Of a stretch of 15,681 nt of DNA, positions 1 to 8,400 are shown piece by piece. The stretch's first letter is position 1. Every line of letters starts with the position of its first letter. Origin of the DNA: JBHELB01 sp041859045 (lineage in GTDB: Bacteria > Hydrogenedentota > Hydrogenedentia > Hydrogenedentales > SLHB01); assembly GCA_041859045.1 (NCBI GenBank), contig JBHELB010000019.1, positions 1-15,681 on the forward strand. The letters are read 5' to 3'. The notes below the pieces were generated by a model, which saw only the letters and a program-made list of their open reading frames with translations, had not been told where the DNA came from and made no database searches. The position numbers were made by a program, and so were the translations under genes.

Positions 1-2232
1 CGAGGCGCCCACCGCCACATTCCCGAACGACAAGTTCCCACTCAACGACACAATGCGCGTCGGGGCGAGGGTGCCATTGCCAGAGACGCTAATCGTACTA
101 ACGCCGGAAGTCGCATCGCACGCGACCGTGGCCATCCCGCCATGGCTGCCCTGCGCTGTCGGCGCGAATGTGACCGTCACGTTCTGAGAACCACCCGCCG
201 GAATGGACCCAGCCCAACTGCCGCTAAAACCAGACGGATAGCTAATTCCCGTGGCGTTGAGCACAGAGTTGCCCGTATTGCTTATTGTCAGCGTCCGTTG
301 CGCCGAAGAGCCTACGGGCACATCTCCAAACGACAAATCTCCGCCCAACGATACTACTCGGGTAGGACTTGGAGCAGGATTGTATACCGCAATCGCGATC
401 ACTGGCTCAGTCATCGTGAAGTTGAGAGATTTCTGTCCAGCGGGATGGTTCACGTCGCCAAGCTTCCAAAAAGCGAATACATAGCCAGCCGGATCAGTGG
501 CAGGGGCGCTCAGATTTACCGAGGAGCTTGATGCGACCAAGACCTGGTATAGTGTCGTGCCACCATGTCCTGATGTGCTCAAGATTGCTACGCCACTTGG
601 GCCGCTCGAATTCACCGTCAACGAGACATTTTCCACTCGGTTCTTTATGATAACGTCCAGACTTGCCGCCTTACCCCCATAGCTCGCCGTGATACGACAT
701 GACTGATCTGCCGACACCGAAGCCGTGATCAAATGTCCGGCGTAGTCAGAATTAAACGAGGCATAAGGGGAATTCTCCGACCACTGAGCACTACCCGTAA
801 CGGTCTCAGTGGTCCCGTCAGAATACCTTGCCGTGCATGAATAAAAATGTTCCCATTCTTCAAGCGGTTCTGATGGACCGTCTATCGAGAGCGACGTTAA
901 TGTCCTGGCGCTTTCTGTTGTAAATACGATGTTGTTAAGAGTAGAAGCCGAATTCCATCCAGCAGAGTTCTTAGCCCATGCACGATACGTATATGTCGTG
1001 TTCGGACTAAGATTAGTAAGTTGATATGAAAAAGAATTCCCAGTTACCGCTATATCTGCCGTAGGAGTCCCGGTAAATGCTCCAGCTACATTCCCGGCTA
1101 TCCATTCGAACCTGCCGATAGTAACGGATCCTCCACCATCATTTGTTATGGTAGCATTGAGAGTAGCGCTGGTTGAAGTAATATTAGTGGCTGCTGCTGT
1201 ATGAACTGTTGGCGGCTGCACGGAACTCCCGCCGCCAAAGGAGAAGGCGTTGTACCACGTATTCCAAAATAGGTAGTTGCCCCCAACCCCCTGTTGACCG
1301 CCACCGCCTTGTCCTATATACGGAGTGTATATATATAGGCCTGCTGTTGCTTTGCTTGCAGCAACCACGGCCCCATCATACACGTTTCTCGGCACACCGA
1401 CTTCCCATGGGGCCCCTTGTACGTCCCTATACGCGCCAAGATTGTTATAGTAAAGGGTAAACTGGCGTGTTCCATAGTATATCTGGTCGCCGAAGTTACT
1501 TCTGCTGCCCCAGCCCATGGCCCAGCTAAGGGCCTGGGCGGAGGGGGTTTGGGTCGTGATTAGCTGCTGCTCTTTCTGTAGTGTGACTAGGACAAGCTGA
1601 GGATTCACGCCGTGGGTCTTGCAGGCGTCGTAGATATGCTGTGCTGCGCTCTTGCCACCGTAACTGTACGTTGCAAGGCCACTGTTATAGTTATTGAGAA
1701 AGTTCTGGATCTGACTCAATGTCATTGTGTCTACTGCTAGTAACTGCGAATCAGAGATGATGTCATTTTTGTTGTAGGTGACGCCTTTTGGAGCCATTTG
1801 TTGTGGCCCAATTCTAGCGCTTACCTTGGCTATTTCGCTTTCGTTGAGAGACGCACCTACAGACGCTATGCCATAGTATGCGTCTACTGCAAACTCATTC
1901 GGGAAATCTAGATATGTGGTATGTGGGAAAAGACCATTTGTCAAAGGTACCCAATGCCCGCCAGTTGCCGAAGAATGCCAGCGGTACACATGATAGCCGA
2001 CGACGAGCCCACTTTCATCTTCATCCCAATGAAGTTGCACATAAGTACCACTCCACCAAGCAACCACATTCTGCGGAGGGAGAATGTCTTTAGAGATAGG
2101 CGATGATACTGACTGCGCGTACGCATTAATAGGAAAGGTTGCTGCGGCCGTAATAACGATGAGCCGCAGGGTCGCATACATTCCGCCGCCGACATTGCCC
2201 GCAGAATCACTGTTCAGAAGACTTCGAAACAT
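1..2232 (-). CDS. Secreted multidomain protein: FN3, lysozyme-like domain, Ig-like and ASH repeats (3' end missing)
   Basis: The frame is open for 744 codons from an ATG at 2232 to the window edge, so the C-terminus is missing. The ATG follows AAAGG with a 7-base spacer; an internal ATG at 2177 is a weaker alternative. Residues about 18-41 form a Sec signal peptide (hydrophobic LRLIVITAAATF, cleavage likely after AYA). Visible parts in order: an FN3-like domain (about 50-140, with GYHVYRW); a lysozyme/transglycosylase-like domain (about 157-330) with ISDSQLL, the SAAQHIYDAC helix, LVTLQKEQ around Glu221 (candidate catalytic acid) and ALSWAMGWG; a second FN3 (about 340-437); a bacterial Ig-like domain (438-532); an InlB-repeat-like segment (534-620); and ASH/choice-of-anchor-D-type repeats starting near 625 and 726. 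The repeat unit is about 101 residues (VSLxGxLSFGxVxVG). It is probably an exported or surface protein acting on peptidoglycan or another glycan; this is inferred from the fold resemblance. Its GC looks lower than that of its neighbours. Confidence 0.85.
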   Translation of the reverse strand, partial: MFRSLLNSDSAGNVGGGMYATLRLIVITAAATFPINAYAQSVSSPISKDILPPQNVVAWWSGTYVQLHWDEDESGLVVGYHVYRWHSSATGGHWVPLTNGLFPHTTYLDFPNEFAVDAYYGIASVGASLNESEIAKVSARIGPQQMAPKGVTYNKNDIISDSQLLAVDTMTLSQIQNFLNNYNSGLATYSYGGKSAAQHIYDACKTHGVNPQLVLVTLQKEQQLITTQTPSAQALSWAMGWGSRSNFGDQIYYGTRQFTLYYNNLGAYRDVQGAPWEVGVPRNVYDGAVVAASKATAGLYIYTPYIGQGGGGQQGVGGNYLFWNTWYNAFSFGGGSSVQPPTVHTAAATNITSTSATLNATITNDGGGSVTIGRFEWIAGNVAGAFTGTPTADIAVTGNSFSYQLTNLSPNTTYTYRAWAKNSAGWNSASTLNNIVFTTESARTLTSLSIDGPSEPLEEWEHFYSCTARYSDGTTETVTGSAQWSENSPYASFNSDYAGHLITASVSADQSCRITASYGGKAASLDVIIKNRVENVSLTVNSSGPSGVAILSTSGHGGTTLYQVLVASSSSVNLSAPATDPAGYVFAFWKLGDVNHPAGQKSLNFTMTEPVIAIAVYNPAPSPTRVVSLGGDLSFGDVPVGSSAQRTLTISNTGNSVLNATGISYPSGFSGSWAGSIPAGGSQNVTVTFAPTAQGSHGGMATVACDATSGVSTISVSGNGTLAPTRIVSLSGNLSFGNVAVGAS

Positions 2233-2358
2233 CTTTGAGCCTTTCTTCGGCTTTCTGCTGCGAATTACACAGATTGCAGCAAACTATATTGCGCCAACAA
2301 CAAGTTGCACCAAAGAAAACATTACGGAATTGTGCCATTAATGCAGCTTATCTGTCAT

Positions 2359-3039
2359 TTACTTGGCAGATGTCTTGTCTAACGCCTCATCAAGAAACCC
2401 CTGTTTGTCGAGAGCGAGCCAGACGAGCCGGTAGGACTCTTCGAGTTCTTGGGGATAATAGATGTTGTTGAAACGGATTTTGACCTTGGACTGTCCCGTG
2501 CCGTGCTCTTGGACAGTAATGGTCATGGTGGTGGCTTCTTCCATGATAGATGATACGGTTGCCGGATTGTAGAAGGTGGTGGGCTCGGCCGAGCGCGCGG
2601 GCAAACCCTTTGCCTCGGCATATTCGACCATGCGTTGTTTGCGTAGCGCCGCCGCGATGTCCGGCGGCAAGACTTTGCCTTTGCAGGAGATGAATCCTGA
2701 GTCTTTTTCAGCGTTGTCCACCGTGACCTCCAACGATGCGATGCCGATCAGCAGAGATTTGAACGTGTTGCCAACATCCTTGGAGACTACGCGGTCGCCC
2801 ACGCCCATCATGATCTTTTCCCGGGCCTCTTTCCAGGCGGGCAGGTCCGGTTCTTCCACGATCATCTGGGAGAGCTTCATCTTCTTCTGGTTGTCGTCCA
2901 TGTCCTTCAACGCAAGAAATCCCCCAACATAGGGGATCATATACTTCGCGCTCGAGGGTGCGCCGGCGCACGCGGAAAGGACAAGTCCGCTAACCGCGAG
3001 GGAAATGGTGAGGCAGAGAACGTGCGTAAACTTGAGCAT
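2359..3039 (-). CDS. Predicted outer-membrane lipoprotein, function unknown (226 aa)
   Basis: The ATG at 3039 is preceded by AAGGA with a 9-base spacer. The N-terminus is a lipoprotein signal peptide with lipobox L-S-A-C and lipidation at Cys24. The next residue is Ala, so under the +2 rule for Gram-negatives it should go to the outer membrane. The mature protein is soluble and mixed alpha/beta, with a lysine- and aspartate-rich stretch near residues 45-60. Its C-terminal part (about 170-220: MTITVQEH, KVKIRFNN, then an amphipathic helix ending QGFLDEAL) recalls small proteobacterial lipoproteins that end in a beta strand plus a FLEA-like helix; that likeness is from memory and not a family assignment. 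The gene starts 18 bp after the stop of the BamE-like lipoprotein gene, so the two are probably co-transcribed and may act together in the envelope. The secreted multidomain gene follows 126 bp downstream and may belong to the same unit. Confidence 0.85.
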   Translation of the reverse strand: MLKFTHVLCLTISLAVSGLVLSACAGAPSSAKYMIPYVGGFLALKDMDDNQKKMKLSQMIVEEPDLPAWKEAREKIMMGVGDRVVSKDVGNTFKSLLIGIASLEVTVDNAEKDSGFISCKGKVLPPDIAAALRKQRMVEYAEAKGLPARSAEPTTFYNPATVSSIMEEATTMTITVQEHGTGQSKVKIRFNNIYYPQELEESYRLVWLALDKQGFLDEALDKTSAK

Positions 3040-3057
3040 TACGAAGAATCCTTATCG

Positions 3058-3555
3058 TTAGAACGCCACTTGTCGGACGCTGTAGTCTTTGACGGTCTTG
3101 TCTTTGTTAAACTTAACGATGAATGTGATGTTCTTCATCGAGTAAGTCACACTCGTATTTCCCTGCGAGGTGCTTTGGCCGGACGCCTGACCGTACATGC
3201 CGAGCCCAAAGAACACATCGAAGGCCTTGACCTTGGCTTCGGCGCTGTCTCGGGTCGCTACGTTGGTTGAACTGGATTTCACTTCGTAAACCCAGACTTC
3301 CGTGCCGTCCGGGTCGGTCGTGCTGATGTTTGGTCCACCGAAAAGTTCAATGAGTTCGGACTGAGTTGTCTTCCCCTTCTGAACCCGAGACGTGATCGTC
3401 CCGTACGTAGTCATATTGGGAGCGCTTGGGGCCTGAGGTTCCGCCTGTGGTGCAGGCGCTGGCTGAGGGGGCGCGGTGGCGCAACCAGCCAAAGAAAGCA
3501 GAATGAACAAAGACAACAACAGACTCCAATGCGCGCAAGTACCCCGACTCATCAT
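3058..3555 (-). CDS. BamE/SmpA-OmlA-like lipoprotein (165 aa)
   Basis: Two ATG codons stand in tandem; the first (3555) lies 6-7 bases after the strong AAAGGGGA ribosome site. The lipoprotein signal peptide ends in L-A-G-C with lipidation at Cys25 and Ala at +2. A Pro/Ala/Gln linker (about residues 28-46) leads into a BamE-like core: ITSRVQKGKTTQSELIELFG, then GP and TEVWVYE. This KGxTxxxvxxxlGxP plus W-x-Y pattern is typical of the SmpA/OmlA fold, whose best-known member BamE is an accessory subunit of the outer-membrane BAM assembly machine. The C-terminal half is longer than in a minimal BamE and has a Gly/Ser/Thr-rich stretch, followed by a strand (NITFIVKFNKD) and the ending YSVRQVAF. 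The fold is widespread in unrelated lipoproteins, so a BAM role is not implied and the symbol is withheld. It is first in a two-gene lipoprotein unit. Confidence 0.88.
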   Translation of the reverse strand: MMSRGTCAHWSLLLSLFILLSLAGCATAPPQPAPAPQAEPQAPSAPNMTTYGTITSRVQKGKTTQSELIELFGGPNISTTDPDGTEVWVYEVKSSSTNVATRDSAEAKVKAFDVFFGLGMYGQASGQSTSQGNTSVTYSMKNITFIVKFNKDKTVKDYSVRQVAF

Positions 3556-4027
3556 GGTTTTCCCCTTTCATACCTCGAAGCGTCACACTCCCCAAAACAA
3601 AAATACAGAAGACCGTCGATATGGCCTTTCGCAGCCAAACGGCACAGCAGTATACATTAGCTTGGCCTAGAACGCTATCGGGGTACATACCTAGCTATAC
3701 CCAGGCCAGCTCCTAGTGGTCGGCGTAGGTAAATTTCGGACACCCTCGGTTCTTGCGCAGTTATGCACAAGAAGAAACTGTTCGGATTTCGGTTTCACGA
3801 GCCCATTCGTATCGGCGAAGGTGTGTTGGGAGACTTGTAGACATTGGTACATGGAAGAGTCCTGATGGGCGTCTCTTTTTCTCCGCGCTGGGCCAGCGAT
3901 TGCCATAGGACAAGTCGCAGTGTGCGTGAAGAAAAGAGCAGTACGGCCATGTCACAAGAAAATATGTGCAGAGCAGCGGAAGATTCGAGCCTCGGCGGCG
4001 CCGCCGCACTGAAACCTGCGAGGCGAA
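3556..4027. other. Gene-free gap between the defence operon and the lipoprotein genes
   Basis: This 472-bp stretch follows the DprA-like stop and precedes the lipoprotein pair. Several short ORFs cross it in other frames, but none has a convincing ribosome site or protein-like composition, so I call no gene. It holds a GC-rich palindrome just after the DprA-like gene (listed separately). A possible -10 box, TATACT on the minus strand at 3649-3654, lies about 95 bp upstream of the BamE-like start; no good -35 accompanies it. The gap suggests that the lipoprotein genes have their own promoter. Confidence 0.5.
3993..4006. repeat. GC-only perfect palindrome after the defence operon, possible terminator stem
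   Basis: CGGCGGCGCCGCCG equals its own reverse complement and lies 22 bp past the stop of the DprA-like gene, the last gene of the defence operon. The transcript could fold here, but the centre leaves no natural loop and no U tract follows on the minus strand. It is therefore not a standard intrinsic terminator. It could be a pause or Rho-associated element, a protein site, or chance in GC-rich DNA. Confidence 0.3.
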
Positions 4028-4666
4028 CTAAGTGGGCACGCGTTCCGACAGCAAGGAAAGCTCCGTAGGGCGAACCGGCGTGGCTCCGATCGCAATGAGT
4101 TTCTCGTTCGCAGGGTTGTCGAGCGTAAACACTTTTCGGCCCGCGCAAATGGCGTCGGCGCTTAGCGTTTCCAGATGCCCTCCCGGCGAGGCATAGGGGA
4201 GCAACAGGTTACCGGCCACCACGGCGACGAAGGCGTTTCTCTGACGCGCTGTTTCTTCTGTCGGCCGGCGGATGGTGGCTGCGAAGGGCGACACTACGAG
4301 CATGCGGCCGGATTGGATGTGGGGCTGCCACGCCGTGGGGATTCGCATGGCCGTCAGCCCACGGGCCGGGCAGATGATGATAGGTTGAGCCCCGCGAAGG
4401 AGCAGGTAAAGGCACTCCTTTTCCATGGGTGAATGAAACCCGCTGACCACCGTGATGCCGACATCGCGGAGCGCCCGGATGGTGTCATAGGTTTCGAGGA
4501 TGAGGTCGCCAGGGAATCGCTGCGAGCACAGTAAGCCAAGTCTCGGCCGGCTGAAAATGCCGCTATCGCCAAGCGCCTGGACCGCGGGAAACCCCAGCGA
4601 AGCAGCAGCGGCGACAAGTGACGCATCTTCAACGGTCTGGAGACCACAAGGCTCTTTCTCCCTCAT
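4028..4666 (-). CDS. Divergent stand-alone DprA/SMF-like (SLOG superfamily) protein (212 aa)
   Basis: The start at 4666 lies 7 bp after the stop of the 224-aa gene, with GGAG about 10 bases upstream. The protein is a Rossmann-like DprA domain: LGLLCSQR (43-50) stands where DprA has its G-S/T-R loop, ITVVSGF (71-77) matches the VVSGLA strand, and AQPIIICPARGL (93-104) matches the strand leading to G-L/C-D. RQRN (141-144), SPGGHLETLSADAICAGRKVF (160-180) and LIAIGA (190-195) match the R-N-R-I, S-G-S/T and L-I-x-x-G-A blocks. Classical DprA loads RecA onto single-stranded DNA during transformation and is longer. Here the usual G-I-D after VVSGLA is replaced by P-M-E, and no winged-helix or SAM domain is present. 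Related SLOG proteins are proposed to bind nucleotides or their derivatives in immune systems. As the last gene of a methylase-helicase operon it is more likely a defence accessory, a sensor or DNA-binding part, than a competence protein. That role is inferred. Confidence 0.8.
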   Translation of the reverse strand: MREKEPCGLQTVEDASLVAAAASLGFPAVQALGDSGIFSRPRLGLLCSQRFPGDLILETYDTIRALRDVGITVVSGFHSPMEKECLYLLLRGAQPIIICPARGLTAMRIPTAWQPHIQSGRMLVVSPFAATIRRPTEETARQRNAFVAVVAGNLLLPYASPGGHLETLSADAICAGRKVFTLDNPANEKLIAIGATPVRPTELSLLSERVPT

Positions 4667-4673
4667 GGCGCGC

Positions 4674-5348
4674 TCACTCCGCGTCGCGATCCTGCCGGAG
4701 GTAGACCGTCATCTCCGTCTCGGAAACGTCGAAGGTGGAGAGTAGCCGGCGGATAACGTCGCGGATCATATTGGCAGAGAGATTCGCCTCAGCATACATG
4801 CCATCACCGACTGGGGCGGGCGAGCGGACCCCGTCAGGCTTTCGGGCAAAGTAACGGTTGCCATGCGTGGTCGTAAACTCGGGGTTCTCGGGAAGCGCAT
4901 CGAAGCGCGCCGGATCGGCTTCCCGAAGTTGCGCACACACAAGCTCATAGACCCGCCGCCAGGTGACGATGTCCTTAAAGGCCCGCCCCCGCAGGACAAA
5001 TCCAAAGGGGCGCTTGTAGCGGAAATCTTCCGCCAGCGTGTGCGGTTCTTCCTTGTCCAGCTCCCGTATGATGCGCTCGTTTGCCTCCGAATCCTTGGCC
5101 TCCGCATCTTCCACCGCCGAAGCCTCGACCCGGACATCGGTAAATTGCTGCACCATCGTCGACAGTTCCGACGCCAACCGGTCAAAAGCGCCCATCTTGT
5201 CGTTGTAGGCAAGTTTGAATTCCACGCCCTGCTTGAGCGCCTCCGAATTGTTGTGATCGATGTTCAACCAAATGTCATCGGAAAGCGCCAGCAGGTTCTC
5301 CCGGACGCGTTCCAGGTCGGTCAGTATCTGCCGAATCCGACTACTCAT
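4674..5348 (-). CDS. Restriction-modification-associated accessory protein, function unknown (224 aa)
   Basis: The ATG at 5348 is chosen because GGGAGAGG lies just upstream and because it overlaps the stop of the small upstream ORF as ATGA. The frame stays open further upstream into the methylase gene, but no better start is seen. Residues about 1-72 are mainly helical (RIRQILTDLERVRENLLALSDD, then a second amphipathic helix near 44-70), consistent with helical pairing or oligomerisation. Residues 75-110 form an acidic, charged linker. Residues 112-219 form a compact domain with RPFGFVLRGRAF, TWRRVYELVCAQL, NRYFARKPD, MYAEANLSANMIRDVI and TVYLRQDRD. I recall this pattern (K/R-P-x-x-F, a W..V...C..L helix, R.YF, a NLSAN helix, a final strand) from small proteins next to restriction-modification genes, but I cannot name the family with certainty. 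Lying between the methylase and the DprA-like gene, it is probably a structural or DNA-binding partner of the complex. Confidence 0.85.
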   Translation of the reverse strand: MSSRIRQILTDLERVRENLLALSDDIWLNIDHNNSEALKQGVEFKLAYNDKMGAFDRLASELSTMVQQFTDVRVEASAVEDAEAKDSEANERIIRELDKEEPHTLAEDFRYKRPFGFVLRGRAFKDIVTWRRVYELVCAQLREADPARFDALPENPEFTTTHGNRYFARKPDGVRSPAPVGDGMYAEANLSANMIRDVIRRLLSTFDVSETEMTVYLRQDRDAE

Positions 5349-5449
5349 GGCCTCTCCCAAAATGCCATTGCTCCCCCTCCGGGATTGCTCGCCCCGGACC
5401 AGCGCGCTTCGTTGAAGGAAGCGCTGTACGCGGTGGTACTGGCGATCAT
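5345..5449 (-). CDS. Candidate 34-residue microprotein linking methylase and accessory gene
   Basis: A 34-codon ORF fills the 97-bp gap between the methylase stop and the 224-aa gene start, with the four-base ATGA overlap at both ends. Its ATG (5449) shares bases with the methylase TGA, and its TGA (5347-5345) overlaps the next ATG (5348). GAGG lies 7 bases before its start, a good ribosome site inside the methylase C-terminal codons. The product begins MIASTTAYSASF, has a Gly-rich middle (NPGGGAMAF) and ends WERP; it has no transmembrane segment or known domain. The arrangement fits either a real small subunit or a coupling ORF that carries ribosomes from the methylase to the 224-aa gene. 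A chance ORF of this length is possible, but the double overlap plus ribosome site makes that less likely. Confidence 0.5.
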   Translation of the reverse strand: MIASTTAYSASFNEARWSGASNPGGGAMAFWERP

Positions 5450-8400
5450 GAACCGTCCTCACCTTCGGCGTCACGCCCCATGCGGTACTTGATATCATAG
5501 TTGATGATGAAGTCGAGCTCTTCCTCCGTAAAGCCGTAGTGGCGGGCGAGAACGTGGTCGATTTCATCGAGAATTTGCTTGGATAGGCTCGTCCTAAACT
5601 CCTGAAATTCGCAGTCCTTGCGTTTGCGGATGAAGGAGTTCCTGTCGTAGTCCTTCATCAAGCGACCAAATATGGTCGCCATTTCCTTCAGTAGCTTCAC
5701 ATCGACGGTGCCCACTGGGATTTGCTCAACGTCCGTTCCTGTAATGTTTCGACCGTTTCCTACGGAAACGAACCAGAAGAAAAAGAGCGTTGAGTTGAGA
5801 AGTCCACCAGCAAATTTGCCGCATTTCGCGTCGTCAAAGTAGATATCTCGAAAGTGATGAACTGAGCGAGTTCGGGTAGGACTTCGGAAATACTGTTCGA
5901 AGTCCATCGCGCGAATCCAATAGCGAGGACTCCTGTGGTAGTGCATCAAGAATCCGTGCTTGCCGTGCGCATAGTAGTGGCTCACGGTTTTCTTGTGATT
6001 GGCCTCCAATTTCAGAAGCGCGCTCACGGCCTGTCCACTTCCAACCTGCGGTATGCGATTGAGCCTATCGTGAATAAACGAATGCGTGTAATGAATTAGG
6101 TGGAACAGAGCCTTACGCTCATCAGTCAACCAATGATGATAGCGACTGCTCCAAATGCCTGGCGCACTATTCCTCGCCTGGGTTGCCAAATAGATGCAAA
6201 GACGCTGATCCACACCGTCAAAGAGTTTTGAGGGGCGAATAGCGTAGGTGCTACACCAATTGTGGGTGTATCGTGCCAAGAGAACTTCGCGAAGAGTTAC
6301 ACTTTCATCTAGGCCAAGAACGCCAGCAGGGACGATCATTCCAAATCGGCACGATGGTCCCAATAAGCTACACGATCTCTCCATGCAATAAGCATACAGG
6401 TTCTCGGCTTGCTCTGATGCATAGTGGCATCGAGGGAGTAGGTAGATATCACGTACTTGCCGGTATTCGACATACGGTGGATTCCCGATGATCACATCGA
6501 ACCCTCCGCTGTCCATGGTCCCGTAGAATTCAACAAACCAGTGAAACGGCTGATGAGACTTCAACCACTTCGTGTACGCCTTCTCCTTTGTAGGGCTAAC
6601 GCCATACTGGTCCGCGAGATAGCGGTTAAGTTCATCCTGAAGGCCCGTGAGGCGCTTGCGGAGTTCGAGTTTGTGTTCGGTCGGGACAGAGCCGTCGCCC
6701 TCGACTTGGCGGTCACGGAATGCATCGAAGGCCTGCTGTAAGTCGGCGGCCTTGCGCTTGACCTCTTCAACCGCTTGCTCTCTGACCAAATCGTCCTCCG
6801 CGCTTTTCAGGACCTCGTCGTAAGTGGCGAAGCCCACAAGGGTATTGCCTGCCTTGATGTTGAAATCGATGTCCGGCAGGGGCTCGATGCCGAGATTGGC
6901 GTGGGAGGGGTCTGGCTCGACCTGGGCGGCGAGTTTGAGGAACAGGCGCAGTTTACAGATCTCAACCGCCTCTTCCATGATGTCCACGCCGAAGAGGTTG
7001 TTGAGGATGATACTCTTGAAGATGAAGTAGCGCCGGTTAGGATGGGCCGCTACGCGGTCCAGGACGGCGGTGAAATCCTCGAACTTCTTGTGGGGCAATA
7101 TCGGATTGCCCGCAGGCGTGAAGCGGCGAGTCGCGGCTTCTGCCTTGTTCGATTCATCACTGAGAAAGACCTCCATCCGATCCAGGCAGGCCTCATAGAG
7201 CGGTTCGAGAATCCCCAGCGCGGCGAAGAGAAACGCGCCCGAGCCGCAGGTTGGGTCGAGGATGGTGACCTTCTCAATAGCGTGCCAGATGGCGCGGAGA
7301 AGGTCGGGGCCTTCGCAGTTCTCGATGACGTCCTGGGCGAACTGGCGAATGTCGAGATTGAGCGTGATCAGGTCGTTGATGTCGCGCACTTCACCGGAGG
7401 CAAGCTTGGCCTTGACCTCTTCGTAGCGCGTACGGCGGGAAACGACTTCGCGCCAAGTCTCGGTGGGGAGGGCATACTCACTGGGCGCGGGTCGATTCCA
7501 GCCTTTGCGCAATTCGATGGTCTGGACAGGTCCTTCGCCCACGGGCTGGTGGAGCGTCGGGGGATTGATTCCCGCCGCGATCTCGGCGGGATATGGCAGG
7601 TCTGCGCCATGCCGGACGGGCGGATAGATATAGCGATCGGGGTCATCCGCAAGCAGGTTCCAGACCGTCGGTCCGCCGGGATTCTCGAAGGCCACCTTGC
7701 ACTTGGCTTTGGCGGCGTCGAGCAGGAAAGGAATCACGGTACTCTTGCTGATGTACTCGGTGATGTCCTCCTTCGTGTAGTACGCGCCCATCTGCTTCTG
7801 GTTGATGTACTTTTCGAAGATATAGCCCAGCACGTCCGGGTTAATCTCGTTGTCCGCCCGGAGTGGGCGTTCGTCGAGATGCCACTGGTATTGGTCGAAG
7901 TAGTCAAATATGCGCTCGAACGCTTCGTCGGGTATCTGGATGGTGTCGCCGTAGCGATCGGGGCGTTCGAGTTCGTGAACATCAAAGAGGCCGCCGTTGA
8001 GATAAGGAATTTTGCCGAGCAGCTTGTCCAATTCAGGGGTACGTTTCGCTCCGCCCAACCCCTCGTGAAACAGGCGCAAGAGGAAATAGCGGTAGAAGGA
8101 GTAGAAGGTGTCCTTGCCATCCTCGGAGCGCATCCGGGCAAGCCGGTTGCGCAGGTAGTCGCGGTCGCCGTCGAGGAAGCCCTTGCGCTGGATGAAGTAG
8201 ACGAACATCATGCGGTTGAGCATGACGGAGGCGTACCACTCTTGGTCGGCACGCTCAGTGATGCCACCGATGAAATCGAGAAAGGCCGCGTGCTCTTTCT
8301 TGAATCGCTCGTAGAACTTCTTGGTCACGCGCTCGACATCGAGCGTGCGCCCAGCCCGGGCCGTGACGTCGCTGATGGTTAGCTGCTCTTCCTCCTCCAA

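Noticed and set aside
3691..4148. Several overlapping short ORFs in the gap before the lipoprotein genes
   Set aside because: Competing frames on both strands with Arg-, Ser- and Cys-rich composition and no ribosome site.
5349..5567. Upstream extension of the 224-aa gene to an in-frame start at 5567
   Set aside because: It would overlap the methylase gene by about 120 bp with Ser/Thr/Arg-rich shadow-like sequence. The ATG at 5348 has a strong ribosome site and an ATGA overlap.
6775..8382. 535-codon plus-strand ORF
   Set aside because: It lies wholly antisense to the methylase, whose motifs are clear. Long antisense frames are common in GC-rich genes, and its protein shows no recognisable motif.
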